The notes under the pieces are model-generated. The model was given only the letters and a program-made list of their open reading frames with translations, was not told the DNA's origin and ran no database searches. A program made the translations under genes and the position numbers. DNA of 64,000 nt from Caulobacter sp. NIBR1757 (GTDB lineage Bacteria > Pseudomonadota > Alphaproteobacteria > Caulobacterales > Caulobacteraceae). The DNA lies in NCBI RefSeq assembly GCF_027912495.1, contig NZ_CP115463.1, forward strand, positions 4,290,501 to 4,354,500, written 5' to 3'. Of this stretch, positions 38,025 to 45,720 are shown one piece after another (position 1 is the stretch's first letter; every line of letters begins with the position of its first letter).

Positions 38025-39397
38025 CGGGTCAGCACCGCCATCTGGGTCGCGGCGCCGAGCTCGGGATGCACCTCGCCGATGTCGCTGAAGGTCGCGCGAT
38101 AGCCGTAGGCCGCCTCGATGCCGGCCGCCCAGGCGCGGAACTGGCCCCGCGTCCATTCGAACCGGTGGTCGGGGTGGCGGAAGGCGCCCGCCGCCAGGTT
38201 GGGGAAGAGGGCGTTGTACTCGGCGTTGGGGGTGGTGACGACGACAGCGCCCGGGCGCGCCTGGCCGAAGACGACCTGGGCCAGGGCCGGCAGGCGGTCC
38301 TCGTCGAGGTGTTCGATGACCTCGACCAGGGCGGCGGCGTCGACGCCGAACCAGCGCTCGTCGCGATAGGTCAGCGAGCCGTGCAGCAGGGTGACGCGGC
38401 CTTCCGGCGGGCCGCCGGGTTCGTTCAGCTTCAGGCGCCTGGCGGCCCATTCGAGGTCGCGCAGGCCGGCGTCCAGCCCGATCAGCCGTTCGGCCCAGCG
38501 GGTCCTGACCAGCTGGCGGATGAGCTTGCCCTCGCCGCAGCCGAGGTCGGCGACGCTCTTGGCGCCGGTGGCTTCCAGGGCCGCCGCCACGGCGATCATG
38601 CGGGCGTCGTTGAGCTTGATCGGCGCCTCCAGCTGATCCTCGCGGGTCTGACGCGGTTCGCCCGGCGCGATCGGCTCGGCGGCCTCCGGCGCCAGGCGGG
38701 CCAGGGCGGTGTCGGCCAGGCCGCGGCGGTGGATCAGGTAGCGGCGGACGATGAGGTCGCGGGCCGGATGGCCCGGCAGCCAGCCCTTGCCGCGCTCCAT
38801 CAGCTTGTCGACCTCGTCCTCGCCGACCCAGTAGTGCTTGTCGTCGTCGAGCACCGGGATGAGGACATAGAGGTGGCTGAGCAGGGCCGACAGGCGGGCG
38901 GTTCCAGCGAGGCGCAGGGTGACATAGCGCGAGGCTTCGCCCTCGGGACCGGGCACGGCCGCAACCGCCACCGTCCAGCCCAGCGGCTCGAACAGGGCGC
39001 GGACCAGGGCCTCGCCACCGCGCGCCGGCAGCGGGGTGACGACCGCTACCAGCGGAATCTCGGCCGCGGCCAGCTCGGGTCTGGCCGTGCAGACGCCGTT
39101 CATGGCCGTGCGCAGGGTCTTGTTGATGGCCACCGACAGGAAGGAGCTGGCCGCGTAGGGCCGGTCGTTGACGTATTGGTCGAGCAGCCCCTCGCCCATG
39201 CCCTTGCCGCGCACCAGGCCGACAGGGTCGATGTCGAGGATCAGGGCCGCCTCGCAGCGCGCCGCGTTGGCCTCGGCATAGACCAGGTGCGCCTTGCCGA
39301 AGGCGAGCTCCATCTCGTGCAGCCGGCCGGGATGCTTGTGCAGCAGGAAGCCGAGATCAGTGGCCGGCTGGTGGGTGGTGGCGAGGGACAGGTACAT
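38021..39397 (-). CDS. hen1: 3'-terminal RNA ribose 2'-O-methyltransferase Hen1
   Basis: 458 residues. The N-terminal half (MYLSLATTHQPATDLGFLL, KGMGEGLLDQYVNDRPYAASS) is the module that activates the Pnkp ligase. The C-terminal half is the methyltransferase: SAM motif DLGCGEG at 284-290, metal-binding EVIEH (Glu359, Glu362, His363) and HPDHRFEW (408-415). Known: Hen1 marks the repaired 3' end with 2'-O-methyl, which blocks repeat cleavage. Own Shine-Dalgarno is weak; an eight-codon ORF ends seven bases upstream. First gene of the hen1-pnkp operon, behind a structured leader. Confidence 0.93.
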   Translation of the reverse strand: MYLSLATTHQPATDLGFLLHKHPGRLHEMELAFGKAHLVYAEANAARCEAALILDIDPVGLVRGKGMGEGLLDQYVNDRPYAASSFLSVAINKTLRTAMNGVCTARPELAAAEIPLVAVVTPLPARGGEALVRALFEPLGWTVAVAAVPGPEGEASRYVTLRLAGTARLSALLSHLYVLIPVLDDDKHYWVGEDEVDKLMERGKGWLPGHPARDLIVRRYLIHRRGLADTALARLAPEAAEPIAPGEPRQTREDQLEAPIKLNDARMIAVAAALEATGAKSVADLGCGEGKLIRQLVRTRWAERLIGLDAGLRDLEWAARRLKLNEPGGPPEGRVTLLHGSLTYRDERWFGVDAAALVEVIEHLDEDRLPALAQVVFGQARPGAVVVTTPNAEYNALFPNLAAGAFRHPDHRFEWTRGQFRAWAAGIEAAYGYRATFSDIGEVHPELGAATQMAVLTR

Positions 39398-39404
39398 CGG
39401 GAAC

Positions 39405-39431
39405 TCATAGGGGGCGTGGGCAAGCGGACAT
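39405..39431 (-). CDS. Eight-codon upstream ORF in the hen1 leader
   Basis: ATG preceded at six bases by a full GGAGGGG Shine-Dalgarno, encoding MSACPRPL and ending in TGA seven bases before the hen1 ATG. The Shine-Dalgarno is itself the 3' arm of the terminator-like hairpin. The spacing would allow ribosomes to reinitiate at hen1. No conservation data are available, so a chance ORF is possible. Confidence 0.45.
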   Translation of the reverse strand: MSACPRPL

Positions 39432-39432
39432 G

Positions 39433-39463
39433 AAAAACCCCTCCAGGCGGGACCGGGAGGGGG
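39433..39463 (-). terminator. Intrinsic terminator or SD-sequestering hairpin before hen1
   Basis: On the minus strand CCCCTCC (39456-39462) pairs perfectly with GGAGGGG (39438-39444) across 11 bases and is followed by five T (39433-39437). It has terminator form, and its 3' arm is also an anti-SD-paired Shine-Dalgarno for the upstream ORF. It lies about 35 bases ahead of hen1 and 165 bases beyond the comM stop. Confidence 0.65.
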
Positions 39464-39600
39464 CGGCGGACTTGGCGGAAGGTTCGGACCTCGGCGGTCC
39501 CGTCACCCTTTCGCGCACGCGGCCCCGGCCTCTGGCGACAGGCCAGAGATCCAGTTGGGGCGTCGTTCGAGGCGGACAGTCGTCATAGCCCCGCGACCCT
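39464..39600 (-). ncRNA. Candidate structured leader RNA of hen1-pnkp
   Basis: Between the comM stop and the terminator-like hairpin the minus strand can fold two perfect stem-loops: CTCTGGC/GCCAGAG with a five-base loop (39530-39548) and GGACC/GGTCC with a five-base loop (39486-39500). Together with the hairpin at 39433-39463 this resembles a riboswitch, attenuator or short terminated RNA. No known class was recognised. It could also be merely the comM 3' region. Confidence 0.4.
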
Positions 39601-39627
39601 AGTCGGGCCGGCGCGGGGCGGCAAGCG

Positions 39628-41196
39628 TCAGATCGACAGCCGGTGGAACCCCGCCGCCGGCGGGGCCGAGACCCCCTCCTCCGCCCCCGGCCCCGTGCGG
39701 CGGTAGATCAGCGCCTCGGCGACATGGATGCGGCGCACGCCCTCGGCCTGGTCGAGGTCGGCGATGGTGCGGGCCAGGCGCAGGGTGCGGGTCCAGCCGC
39801 GGGCGGTCAGGCGGCCGGCCTCGGCGGCGCGGGCCATCAGGGCGCGAGCCGGCTCGTCCATGGCCAGGGCCGTTTCGAGGAAATCGCCCTCGGCCCGGGA
39901 GTTGAGGGTCGGGGCCGCGTCGCCGGCGGCCTCGGCGCGGGCCGCCTGCAGGGCGCGGGCGGCGGCGACGCGAGCGGCGGCCTCGGCGGTGCCCTCGGAC
40001 GGCGGCGGTAGGGCGAGGTCGGCGGCGGTGACCGGGGGAACATCGACGGCGAGGTCGATGCGGTCCATCAGCGGGCCGGAGACGCGGCCCTGGTAGTCAC
40101 GCTGGCAGCGGGGGGCCTTGCCGCAGGCCCCCTTGCCGGCCCCGCCGTGGCCGCAGCGGCAGGGGTTCATGGCGGCGACCAGCTGCACCCGGGCCGGGTA
40201 GCGGATGTGGAAGTTGGCGCGGGCGACCATGACCTCGCCGGTCTCCAGCGGCTGGCGCAGGGAATCGAGGGCCTGGATGCCGAACTCGGGCAGCTCGTCG
40301 AGGAAGAGGACGCCGTTGTGGGCCAGGCTGACCTCGCCCGGCTTGGCCTTGATGCCGCCGCCGGTCAGGGCGGCCATGCTGGCGCTGTGGTGGGGCGCGC
40401 GGAAGGGCCGGTCGCGGGTCAGGGTTCCCTTGGCGATCAGGCCGGCGACCGAATGGACCATGCTGGTCTCGAGCAGTTCGGCGGCGGTCAGCGGCGGCAG
40501 CAGGCCGGGCAGGCGTTGGGCCAGCATCGACTTGCCCGAGCCGGGTGGGCCGACGAAACAGAGGTTGTGCCCGCCGGCGGCGGCGATCTCCAGCGCCCGC
40601 TTGGCCTGTTCCTGACCCTTCACATCGCGCAGGTCGGGCCCGCCGCTCGACTGGATCACCTCGCCCGGCTGGGGCGGCGCCATGATCTGGGTGCCCCGGA
40701 AGTGGTTGATCAGCCCGATCAGCGAGCGCGGCGCCAGGATGCGGGTCTCGCCGGCCCAGGCGGCCTCGGGCCCGCAGGCCTCGGGGCAGATCAGGCCCAG
40801 GCCCAGCGCCCCCATGGCGATGGCGGCCGGCAGCGCCCCGACCACCGGCGAAATGGTGCCGTCCAGGGACAGTTCGCCGATCGCCGCCCAGCCGTTCAGG
40901 GCGTCGTAGGGGATCACCCCCATCGCGCCCATGACGGCCAGGGCGATGGGCAGATCGTAGTGGCTGCCCTCCTTGGGCAGGTCGGCCGGGGCCAGATTGA
41001 CGATGATCCTCTGACCCGGCAGCGACAGGCCAAGGCCGGTGAAGGCGCCGCGCACCCGGTCGCGACTCTCGGCCACGGCCTTGTCGCCAAGGCCGACAAT
41101 GACGATGGCGTGCTCGCCCCGCGTCAGCTGCACCTCGACGTCGACGCGGCGGGCCTCGACCCCCTGGAAGGCGACGGTGACGACCTTGGCGACCAT
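39628..41196 (-). CDS. comM: ComM/YifB-type MCM-like helicase
   Basis: 522 residues. N-terminal Lon-protease-like fold without the active Ser (VQLTRGEHAIVIVGLGDKAVAESRDRV), AAA+ Mg-chelatase-like core with Walker A GPPGSGKS at about 216-223, Walker B GVLFLDELPEF, a Cys cluster NPCRCGHGG...CGKAPRC for zinc, and a C-terminal helical domain. Known: ComM is a hexameric branch-migration helicase that aids integration of DNA taken up by transformation. ATG preceded by a GC-poor region with a DnaA-box match. Same strand as hen1-pnkp, 230 bases upstream. Confidence 0.92.
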   Translation of the reverse strand: MVAKVVTVAFQGVEARRVDVEVQLTRGEHAIVIVGLGDKAVAESRDRVRGAFTGLGLSLPGQRIIVNLAPADLPKEGSHYDLPIALAVMGAMGVIPYDALNGWAAIGELSLDGTISPVVGALPAAIAMGALGLGLICPEACGPEAAWAGETRILAPRSLIGLINHFRGTQIMAPPQPGEVIQSSGGPDLRDVKGQEQAKRALEIAAAGGHNLCFVGPPGSGKSMLAQRLPGLLPPLTAAELLETSMVHSVAGLIAKGTLTRDRPFRAPHHSASMAALTGGGIKAKPGEVSLAHNGVLFLDELPEFGIQALDSLRQPLETGEVMVARANFHIRYPARVQLVAAMNPCRCGHGGAGKGACGKAPRCQRDYQGRVSGPLMDRIDLAVDVPPVTAADLALPPPSEGTAEAAARVAAARALQAARAEAAGDAAPTLNSRAEGDFLETALAMDEPARALMARAAEAGRLTARGWTRTLRLARTIADLDQAEGVRRIHVAEALIYRRTGPGAEEGVSAPPAAGFHRLSI

Positions 41197-41238
41197 GTTC
41201 CCCCACGCCCGTTCGGTAAGTCGTTGAAGTTATGCCAC

Positions 41239-41247
41239 TTATCCACA
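41239..41247 (+). promoter_or_regulatory. Perfect DnaA-box match upstream of comM
   Basis: TTATCCACA equals the strict DnaA 9-mer. It lies 43 bases before the comM start in an unusually A/T-rich stretch (41225-41295). Only one clear box is present, so an origin is not implied. Confidence 0.4.
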
Positions 41248-41356
41248 ACCTCACCACAATGGGCAGGATAAATCAAGAACAAATATAGAACCAGGCGGGA
41301 AGCTGAGTGCAAACAGTCATCTAGCCGTCACAAGCTGAGGTTGGCGAACACCGGTG

Positions 41357-41662
41357 TCAATCGAGGTAGCGGGTGGTGCTCTCGTAGACGCGGCCGCGAT
41401 CCTCCCGCTTGCGCTTTTCGCTCATCGCCACCCAGACCGAGCCGCCGAGCCAGACGATGACGCCGCAGAAGGCCGGGAAGGCCGTCTTCACCATCAGCAC
41501 GGTTCCGGCCAGGGCGAAGGCGTAGCTGAGCAGGACCGGAACGACCATGCGGCGGCCGAGTCGGCAGGCGACCAGGGCCGGAACGATGGCCAGCAGGGCG
41601 GCGACGGCGAGCATGAACTCGAGGTCGATCGTGACGAGCGGGGTGACTTCCATGCTCCCCAT
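41357..41662 (-). CDS. Small membrane protein of unknown function
   Basis: 101 residues (or 98 from the second Met) with three hydrophobic segments at about 14-34, 40-58 and 62-80 and a basic, charged C-terminus (SEKRKREDRGRVYE). No family recognised. It is 44 bases downstream of the gshB stop on the same strand and could be its operon partner. Composition and codon use match neighbours, supporting a real gene. Confidence 0.6.
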   Translation of the reverse strand: MGSMEVTPLVTIDLEFMLAVAALLAIVPALVACRLGRRMVVPVLLSYAFALAGTVLMVKTAFPAFCGVIVWLGGSVWVAMSEKRKREDRGRVYESTTRYLD

Positions 41663-41706
41663 TCTGGGGTGGCGTGGTTTCCGCCCGGTTCACGCAGGCG
41701 AAGAAA

Positions 41707-42651
41707 TCAGCCCCGGATCGCCTCGATGCGGTCCCACATGGCCTCGGTCACATCCGGCCCGCCGAAGCGCTTGAGCTGCTGGGCGCCGGTCGGGGAGGTG
41801 ACGTTGATCTCGGTCAGGTAGTCGCCGATGACGTCGATGCCGACGAACAACAGGCCGCGCTTCTTCAGGTCCGGGCCGATGATGGCGCAGAGCTCGTGGT
41901 CGCGTGGCGTGAGCTCGACCGCCTCGGCGCGGCCGCCGCGGGCGAGGTTGGAGCGCACCTGGCCGTCGGCCGGCACGCGGTTGATGGCCCCCACGGGCTC
42001 GCCATCGACCAGCAGGATGCGCTTGTCACCCTTGGAGACGGCGGGGATGAAGGCCTGGGCGATGACCTGTTCGCGGCCGATCAGGGCGTGCAGTTCGAGC
42101 AGGGCGTCGAGGTTGGGATCGCCCTTCTTCAGCCGCACCACGCCCGAGCCGCCGCCGCCGTAGAGGGGCTTGAGCACGATATCGCCATGGCGGTCCTGGA
42201 AGTCGTGGATGGCGTCGACATCGCTGGTGATCAGGGTCGGCGGCTGCACGCCCGGGAAGGTGGTGACGTAGAGCTTTTCCGGGGCGTTGCGGACCTCGGT
42301 CGGGTTGTTGACCACCAGGGTTTTGGGGTGGACGGCGTCGAGGAAGTGGGTGGCGGTGATGTAGGCCATGTCGAAGGGCGGATCCTGGCGCATCAGGACG
42401 ACATCGATGTCGGCCCCGAGGTCGATGAGGACCGGCTCGCCGGCGGTGACGTGGTCGCCCTTCTCGCGGCGGATGGTGACCGGGATGGCGCGGGCGATGA
42501 CCTTGCCCTCTTCCAGGCTGAGCTTGTCGGGGGTGTAGACCCAGAGCTTGTGGCAGCGCGCCTGGGCGTTCTCCATCATCAGGAAGGTGGTGTCGGTATC
42601 GATGTTGATCCCGTGGACCGGGTCCATCTGGACGGCGACGCGCAAGGTCAT
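41707..42651 (-). CDS. gshB: Glutathione synthetase
   Basis: 314 residues, normal length. N-terminal [23 protein letters not shown] is characteristic; ATP-grasp elements follow: [27 protein letters not shown] (glycine loop), [25 protein letters not shown] and INVTSPTG. It joins gamma-glutamylcysteine and glycine with ATP in the cytosol to make glutathione. Precedes the small membrane-protein gene on the same strand. A long inverted-repeat element lies upstream, so the promoter must sit between about 42652 and 42722. Confidence 0.95.
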   Translation of the reverse strand: MTLRVAVQMDPVHGINIDTDTTFLMMENAQARCHKLWVYTPDKLSLEEGKVIARAIPVTIRREKGDHVTAGEPVLIDLGADIDVVLMRQDPPFDMAYITATHFLDAVHPKTLVVNNPTEVRNAPEKLYVTTFPGVQPPTLITSDVDAIHDFQDRHGDIVLKPLYGGGGSGVVRLKKGDPNLDALLELHALIGREQVIAQAFIPAVSKGDKRILLVDGEPVGAINRVPADGQVRSNLARGGRAEAVELTPRDHELCAIIGPDLKKRGLLFVGIDVIGDYLTEINVTSPTGAQQLKRFGGPDVTEAMWDRIEAIRG

Positions 42652-42721
42652 GGGAGCTCCAGCGATGATGCCCGCCTAACGTGAGGGGGCGAGGGGGCTT
42701 TCGCTAGCCCCTCTCCCCTCT

Positions 42722-42848
42722 CCTGTCATCCTCCGACCGCGCGCAGCGCGGATCGGGGGACCCATGTAGGCTCTGGAAAGACACCCGGCAGTTTTCACGC
42801 GGACAGTTGGGTCCCCCGATCCGGCTTCGCCGGTCGGAGGATGACAGG
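42722..42848. repeat. 127-bp inverted-repeat intergenic element (type A)
   Basis: Perfect 17-bp terminal inverted repeats (42722-42738 and 42832-42848) with a second perfect 15-bp pair inside (42750-42764 and 42808-42822). It would fold into a long cruciform or RNA hairpin. Located between the SirB1-like gene stop and the gshB promoter, both on the minus strand. Confidence 0.8.
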
Positions 42849-42861
42849 GGTGGTGCGGTGT

Positions 42862-43677
42862 TCAGTTCAGCTGCATCCGCACGCGTTCGCGCGCCGCCCT
42901 CGCCGACACCGCCGCCCCGCCGTCGAGGATGGTAGCGCGGCCCAGCGCTTCCTGCGCCCCGACCAGCGCCCCCTGGCCTTCGCGGGCGCGGGCGACGTCG
43001 AGCCAGGGGCGGTGGTCGGCGGGGTTGAGGAGGGCGCGGCGCAGGGCGCTGCGTTCGGCGGCCGGCCAGTCGGCCCGCTGCTGGGCCCGGGCGAAGATGT
43101 TGTTCTGCAGGCGGATGAGGACGGCGCGGTCGCTGACCGGGGCCATCAGCGCCTCCAGGCGGCTGGCGACATCGGGCGTCAGGCCGGCGCGCAGGGCCCG
43201 GCGGCTGAGCTCCGAGGGCAGGACGATGCGGCCCTCGCTGAACGGGTCGAGCGCCATCGGCCCTTCGCGGGTCTCGATGCGCAGCAGGAAGTGGCCGGGA
43301 AAGTCGACGCCGTGGACCTGCAGTTTGCAGCCGCGGGCGGCGTGGATATAGACGACACCAAGCATCACTGGCAGGCCCTTGCGGCGCTCGGTCATGTGGA
43401 TGAGGTCGGCGTTGGCCGGGCTGTCGTAGGTGATGACGTCGCCTTCGAGGCGCAGGTCGCCGGCCATGGCCTCGGCGATGGCCTCCTCCGGGCTTTCCTT
43501 GTCGAGGCGGGCGGCCAGCCGCTCGATGGCCTCGCGGCCCATATCCAGGGCTGGTCCGGTGTCGCGGTCGGGATCCTCGTGCACGGCGCAGGCCAGGGCG
43601 GCGTCGAACAGGGGGAAGGCGTCGTCGGGCGCCTCCCCGGCCTCGGCCAACAGCAGTTCGGCGTCCTGACGGGTCAT
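42862..43677 (-). CDS. SirB1-family transglutaminase-like/TPR protein
   Basis: 271 residues. N-terminal two thirds match the SirB1 transglutaminase-like fold: DVITYDSPANADLIHMTERRKGLPVMLGVVY and VDFPGHFLLR, where the usual catalytic Cys of transglutaminases is not retained, as in the family. The last third is helical and TPR-like (NNIFARAQQRADW, ADHRPWLDVARAREGQG). Biochemical role unknown. Six bases beyond the yraN stop region, it could be the final gene of an rsmI-yraN operon. Confidence 0.82.
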   Translation of the reverse strand: MTRQDAELLLAEAGEAPDDAFPLFDAALACAVHEDPDRDTGPALDMGREAIERLAARLDKESPEEAIAEAMAGDLRLEGDVITYDSPANADLIHMTERRKGLPVMLGVVYIHAARGCKLQVHGVDFPGHFLLRIETREGPMALDPFSEGRIVLPSELSRRALRAGLTPDVASRLEALMAPVSDRAVLIRLQNNIFARAQQRADWPAAERSALRRALLNPADHRPWLDVARAREGQGALVGAQEALGRATILDGGAAVSARAARERVRMQLN

Positions 43678-43683
43678 GAGTCT

Positions 43684-44061
43684 CTAATACCCATCCGGCC
43701 ATGCGTCGGGAATATGACGTGGCCATTTGCCCGGCGAGAGGGCGATCAGGTCCAGTCGCAGGGTAACGTCCTTCAGGGCCGGGCGGTTCGCCGCCAGCTG
43801 AGCCCCGGCCCGGCGCAGGCGCTCGCGCTGCTCGACATGGACCGCTTCGAGGGCGGCCTCCGGCGTGGTGCGGCTCTTGACCTCGACGACGGCCAGGACG
43901 CGGCCCTTGAGGGCCAGGAGGTCGATCTCGCCCTGCGGAGTCTTCAGGCGAAAGCCGAGGATGCGGTAGCCCTTGAGCATCAGGGCCAGGGCGGCCCAGA
44001 CCTCGGCCCGGCGGCCGGAGAGACGGGCGGCGCCGCCCCGCTGGCTGCGGGCCTGGGTCAC
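43684..44061 (-). CDS. yraN: YraN-family (UPF0102) endonuclease-like protein
   Basis: 125 residues from a GTG that overlaps the rsmI TGA by four bases. PD-(D/E)xK fold motif: GYRILGFRLKTPQGEIDLLA then VVEVKSR, giving the E-x-D-E-x-K set. RGGAARLSGRRAE resembles the N-terminal GRxGExxA motif in a weaker form. Known: YraN is almost always paired with rsmI; Holliday-junction-like nuclease activity is proposed only from fold. Likely co-translated with rsmI. Confidence 0.85.
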   Translation of the reverse strand: MTQARSQRGGAARLSGRRAEVWAALALMLKGYRILGFRLKTPQGEIDLLALKGRVLAVVEVKSRTTPEAALEAVHVEQRERLRRAGAQLAANRPALKDVTLRLDLIALSPGKWPRHIPDAWPDGY

Positions 44062-44927
44062 CGGTTGTCCTTCAGGGCCAGGGCCTTGCGATAGAGGTCG
44101 CGGCGATTGACGCCCAAGGCCTTGGCCACCTCCGAGGCGGCTTCGCCCGGCGGCAGCCGGGTCAGGGCCTCGGCCAGGGCCGCGTCGGCGTCGGCCTCGG
44201 TGGCGACCTCGTCCTCGCCGGGGCCGACCACGACGACGATCTCGCCCTTGGGATCGTCGAGCTTCGGGTCGGCGGCGAGTTCGCTGAGGCGGCCGCGGAC
44301 GCAGGTCTCGTGAAGCTTGGTCAACTCGCGGCAGACGGCGGCCGGGCGGTCGCCGAGCACGGCCGCCATGTCGCTCAAGGAAGCGGACAGGCGCGGCCCG
44401 CTCTCGAAGAAGATCAGGGTCGAGCGGATGTTGGCCAGCTCGGCGAGGAAGGTGCGGCGGGCGGCGGTCTTGGGCGGGGCGAAGCCGACGAACATGAAGC
44501 GGTCGGTGGGCAGGCCGGCCAGGGTCAGGGCCGCCAGCGGGGCCGAGGCGCCGGGAATGGGGATGACGGCGTGGCCGGCGGCGATCGCCTCGATGGCCAG
44601 GCGCGAGCCCGGATCGCTGACCATCGGGGTGCCGGCGTCGCTGCACTGGGCGATGCGGGCGCCGCCTTCCAGCATCTCGAGGATTTTCGGCCCGGCCCGG
44701 GCGGCCGAATGCTCGTCATAGCGCTCCAGCTTCTTCTTCAGGCCATAGGCATTGAGCAGCTTGGCGGTGACCCGGGTGTCCTCGGCGAGCACCACGTCGC
44801 AGGCGTTCAGCACGTCGAGCGCCCGCAGGGTGATGTCGCGCAGGTTGCCGATCGGCGTCGCCACCAGATAGAGGCCCGGGCTCAGCGGGGCCTGTGACAG
44901 GGAGGGGGTAGGCGGGCGTTCGGCCAA
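44058..44927 (-). CDS. rsmI: 16S rRNA (cytidine-1402-2'-O)-methyltransferase
   Basis: 289 residues. The tetrapyrrole-methylase fold opens with GLYLVATPIGNLRDIT; LAEDTRVTAKLL, SDAGTPMVSDPG and IPGASAPLAALTLAGLP line the SAM site, and FFESGPRLSASL follows. Methylates the ribose of C1402 in the 30S P-site. The C-terminal helix-turn-helix-like tail (SEVAKALGVNRRDLYRKAL) is normal for the family. Divergent from the membrane thioredoxin-like gene, with an operon partner yraN downstream. Confidence 0.94.
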   Translation of the reverse strand: MAERPPTPSLSQAPLSPGLYLVATPIGNLRDITLRALDVLNACDVVLAEDTRVTAKLLNAYGLKKKLERYDEHSAARAGPKILEMLEGGARIAQCSDAGTPMVSDPGSRLAIEAIAAGHAVIPIPGASAPLAALTLAGLPTDRFMFVGFAPPKTAARRTFLAELANIRSTLIFFESGPRLSASLSDMAAVLGDRPAAVCRELTKLHETCVRGRLSELAADPKLDDPKGEIVVVVGPGEDEVATEADADAALAEALTRLPPGEAASEVAKALGVNRRDLYRKALALKDNR

Positions 44928-45017
44928 GGCGACTCACGGGATTGGGCGGCGGCGGCTTGCCGCACGTTGAGCGGCAAGGGATAGAGACTCCTCTGATCCG
45001 CGCAAGGAGCCGCGCCG

Positions 45018-45680
45018 TTGAGCAAGTTCATCTTCTGGCTGATCGTCGTCGTGGTGCTGGCCCTGGCGGCCCTGTTCGCCTGGTGGTGGTTCGACGCCCG
45101 CTGGCGTCCGCAGACGATCAAGAAGCACGAGACGGAAATCGCCAACCTCCTCAAGTCGAGCGGTTATGTCACGCCTGGCCTCGGCGGGCCCAAGGCCTAC
45201 ATCATCGTCTTCCGCAGCTGTCCTGACTGCGTCCGCTATGTCGCCGAGGAGCTGCCCAAGCTGCAGGCGGCCGGGGTCGACACCCGCATCATCGCCATCG
45301 CCCGCGCCGACGTCGGCGGCGAGCCGAAATCGACGGCGGCCGAACGCACCACCGTCGCCGAACTCTGGTTCAACCACCAGAACTGGCCGCTGTGGGAGCA
45401 GTGGAACAGCGTGGCGCCGGAGGCCTGGACCGCCCCGGGCCTGACGCCGGCCGACGGCGACATGGCGCGAACCGCCATCGTCGAGGCCGGCCGCAAGGCG
45501 GTCGCCGACCTCAAGCCCCTGCTGGCCGCCAACGGCGTCCAGGTCGGCGAGGCGGGGGTGAAGTATCCGACGGTGATCTGGTGGACGAAGGACGGGGCGA
45601 TGAAGGCCTGCGCCTGCGAAGACCCGCGCACCTATCGCTTCGTGCGCAAGGACCTGGGGGCCAAGGACCGGGCGCCTTAG
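45018..45680 (+). CDS. Membrane-anchored thioredoxin-fold protein with CPDC motif
   Basis: 220 residues from a TTG with AAGGAG at ideal spacing. One N-terminal membrane helix (about 4-24), then a thioredoxin-like domain facing the periplasm: YIIVFRSCPDCVRYV with Cys68 and Cys71, and the cis-Pro region near GVKYPTVIWW. An insertion (about 110-170) contains WFNHQNWPLWEQWNS. It may act as a disulfide reductase or isomerase; partner unknown. A second Cys pair, KACACED, lies near the C-terminus. Confidence 0.72.
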   Translation: MSKFIFWLIVVVVLALAALFAWWWFDARWRPQTIKKHETEIANLLKSSGYVTPGLGGPKAYIIVFRSCPDCVRYVAEELPKLQAAGVDTRIIAIARADVGGEPKSTAAERTTVAELWFNHQNWPLWEQWNSVAPEAWTAPGLTPADGDMARTAIVEAGRKAVADLKPLLAANGVQVGEAGVKYPTVIWWTKDGAMKACACEDPRTYRFVRKDLGAKDRAP

Positions 45681-45720
45681 AGGCTGGCGCTGCAGTCTTA
45701 CCCGCGCTAACCCCACCTCG

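Noticed and set aside
37981..38450. Extension of the Pnkp frame upstream of 38024
   Set aside because: The additional 142 residues are Arg/Pro/Gly-rich and lie antisense in frame to the certain hen1 coding sequence; the ATG at 38024 overlaps the hen1 stop and begins the kinase domain properly.
39464..39600. A tRNA or 6S-like RNA in the hen1 upstream region
   Set aside because: A GGTTCGG segment recalls a T-loop, but no acceptor or anticodon stem can be formed around it, and the 6S bubble layout is missing.
41225..41295. A replication origin around the DnaA box near comM
   Set aside because: Only one strict DnaA box, no cluster, and none of the genes usually found at the Caulobacter origin are next to it.
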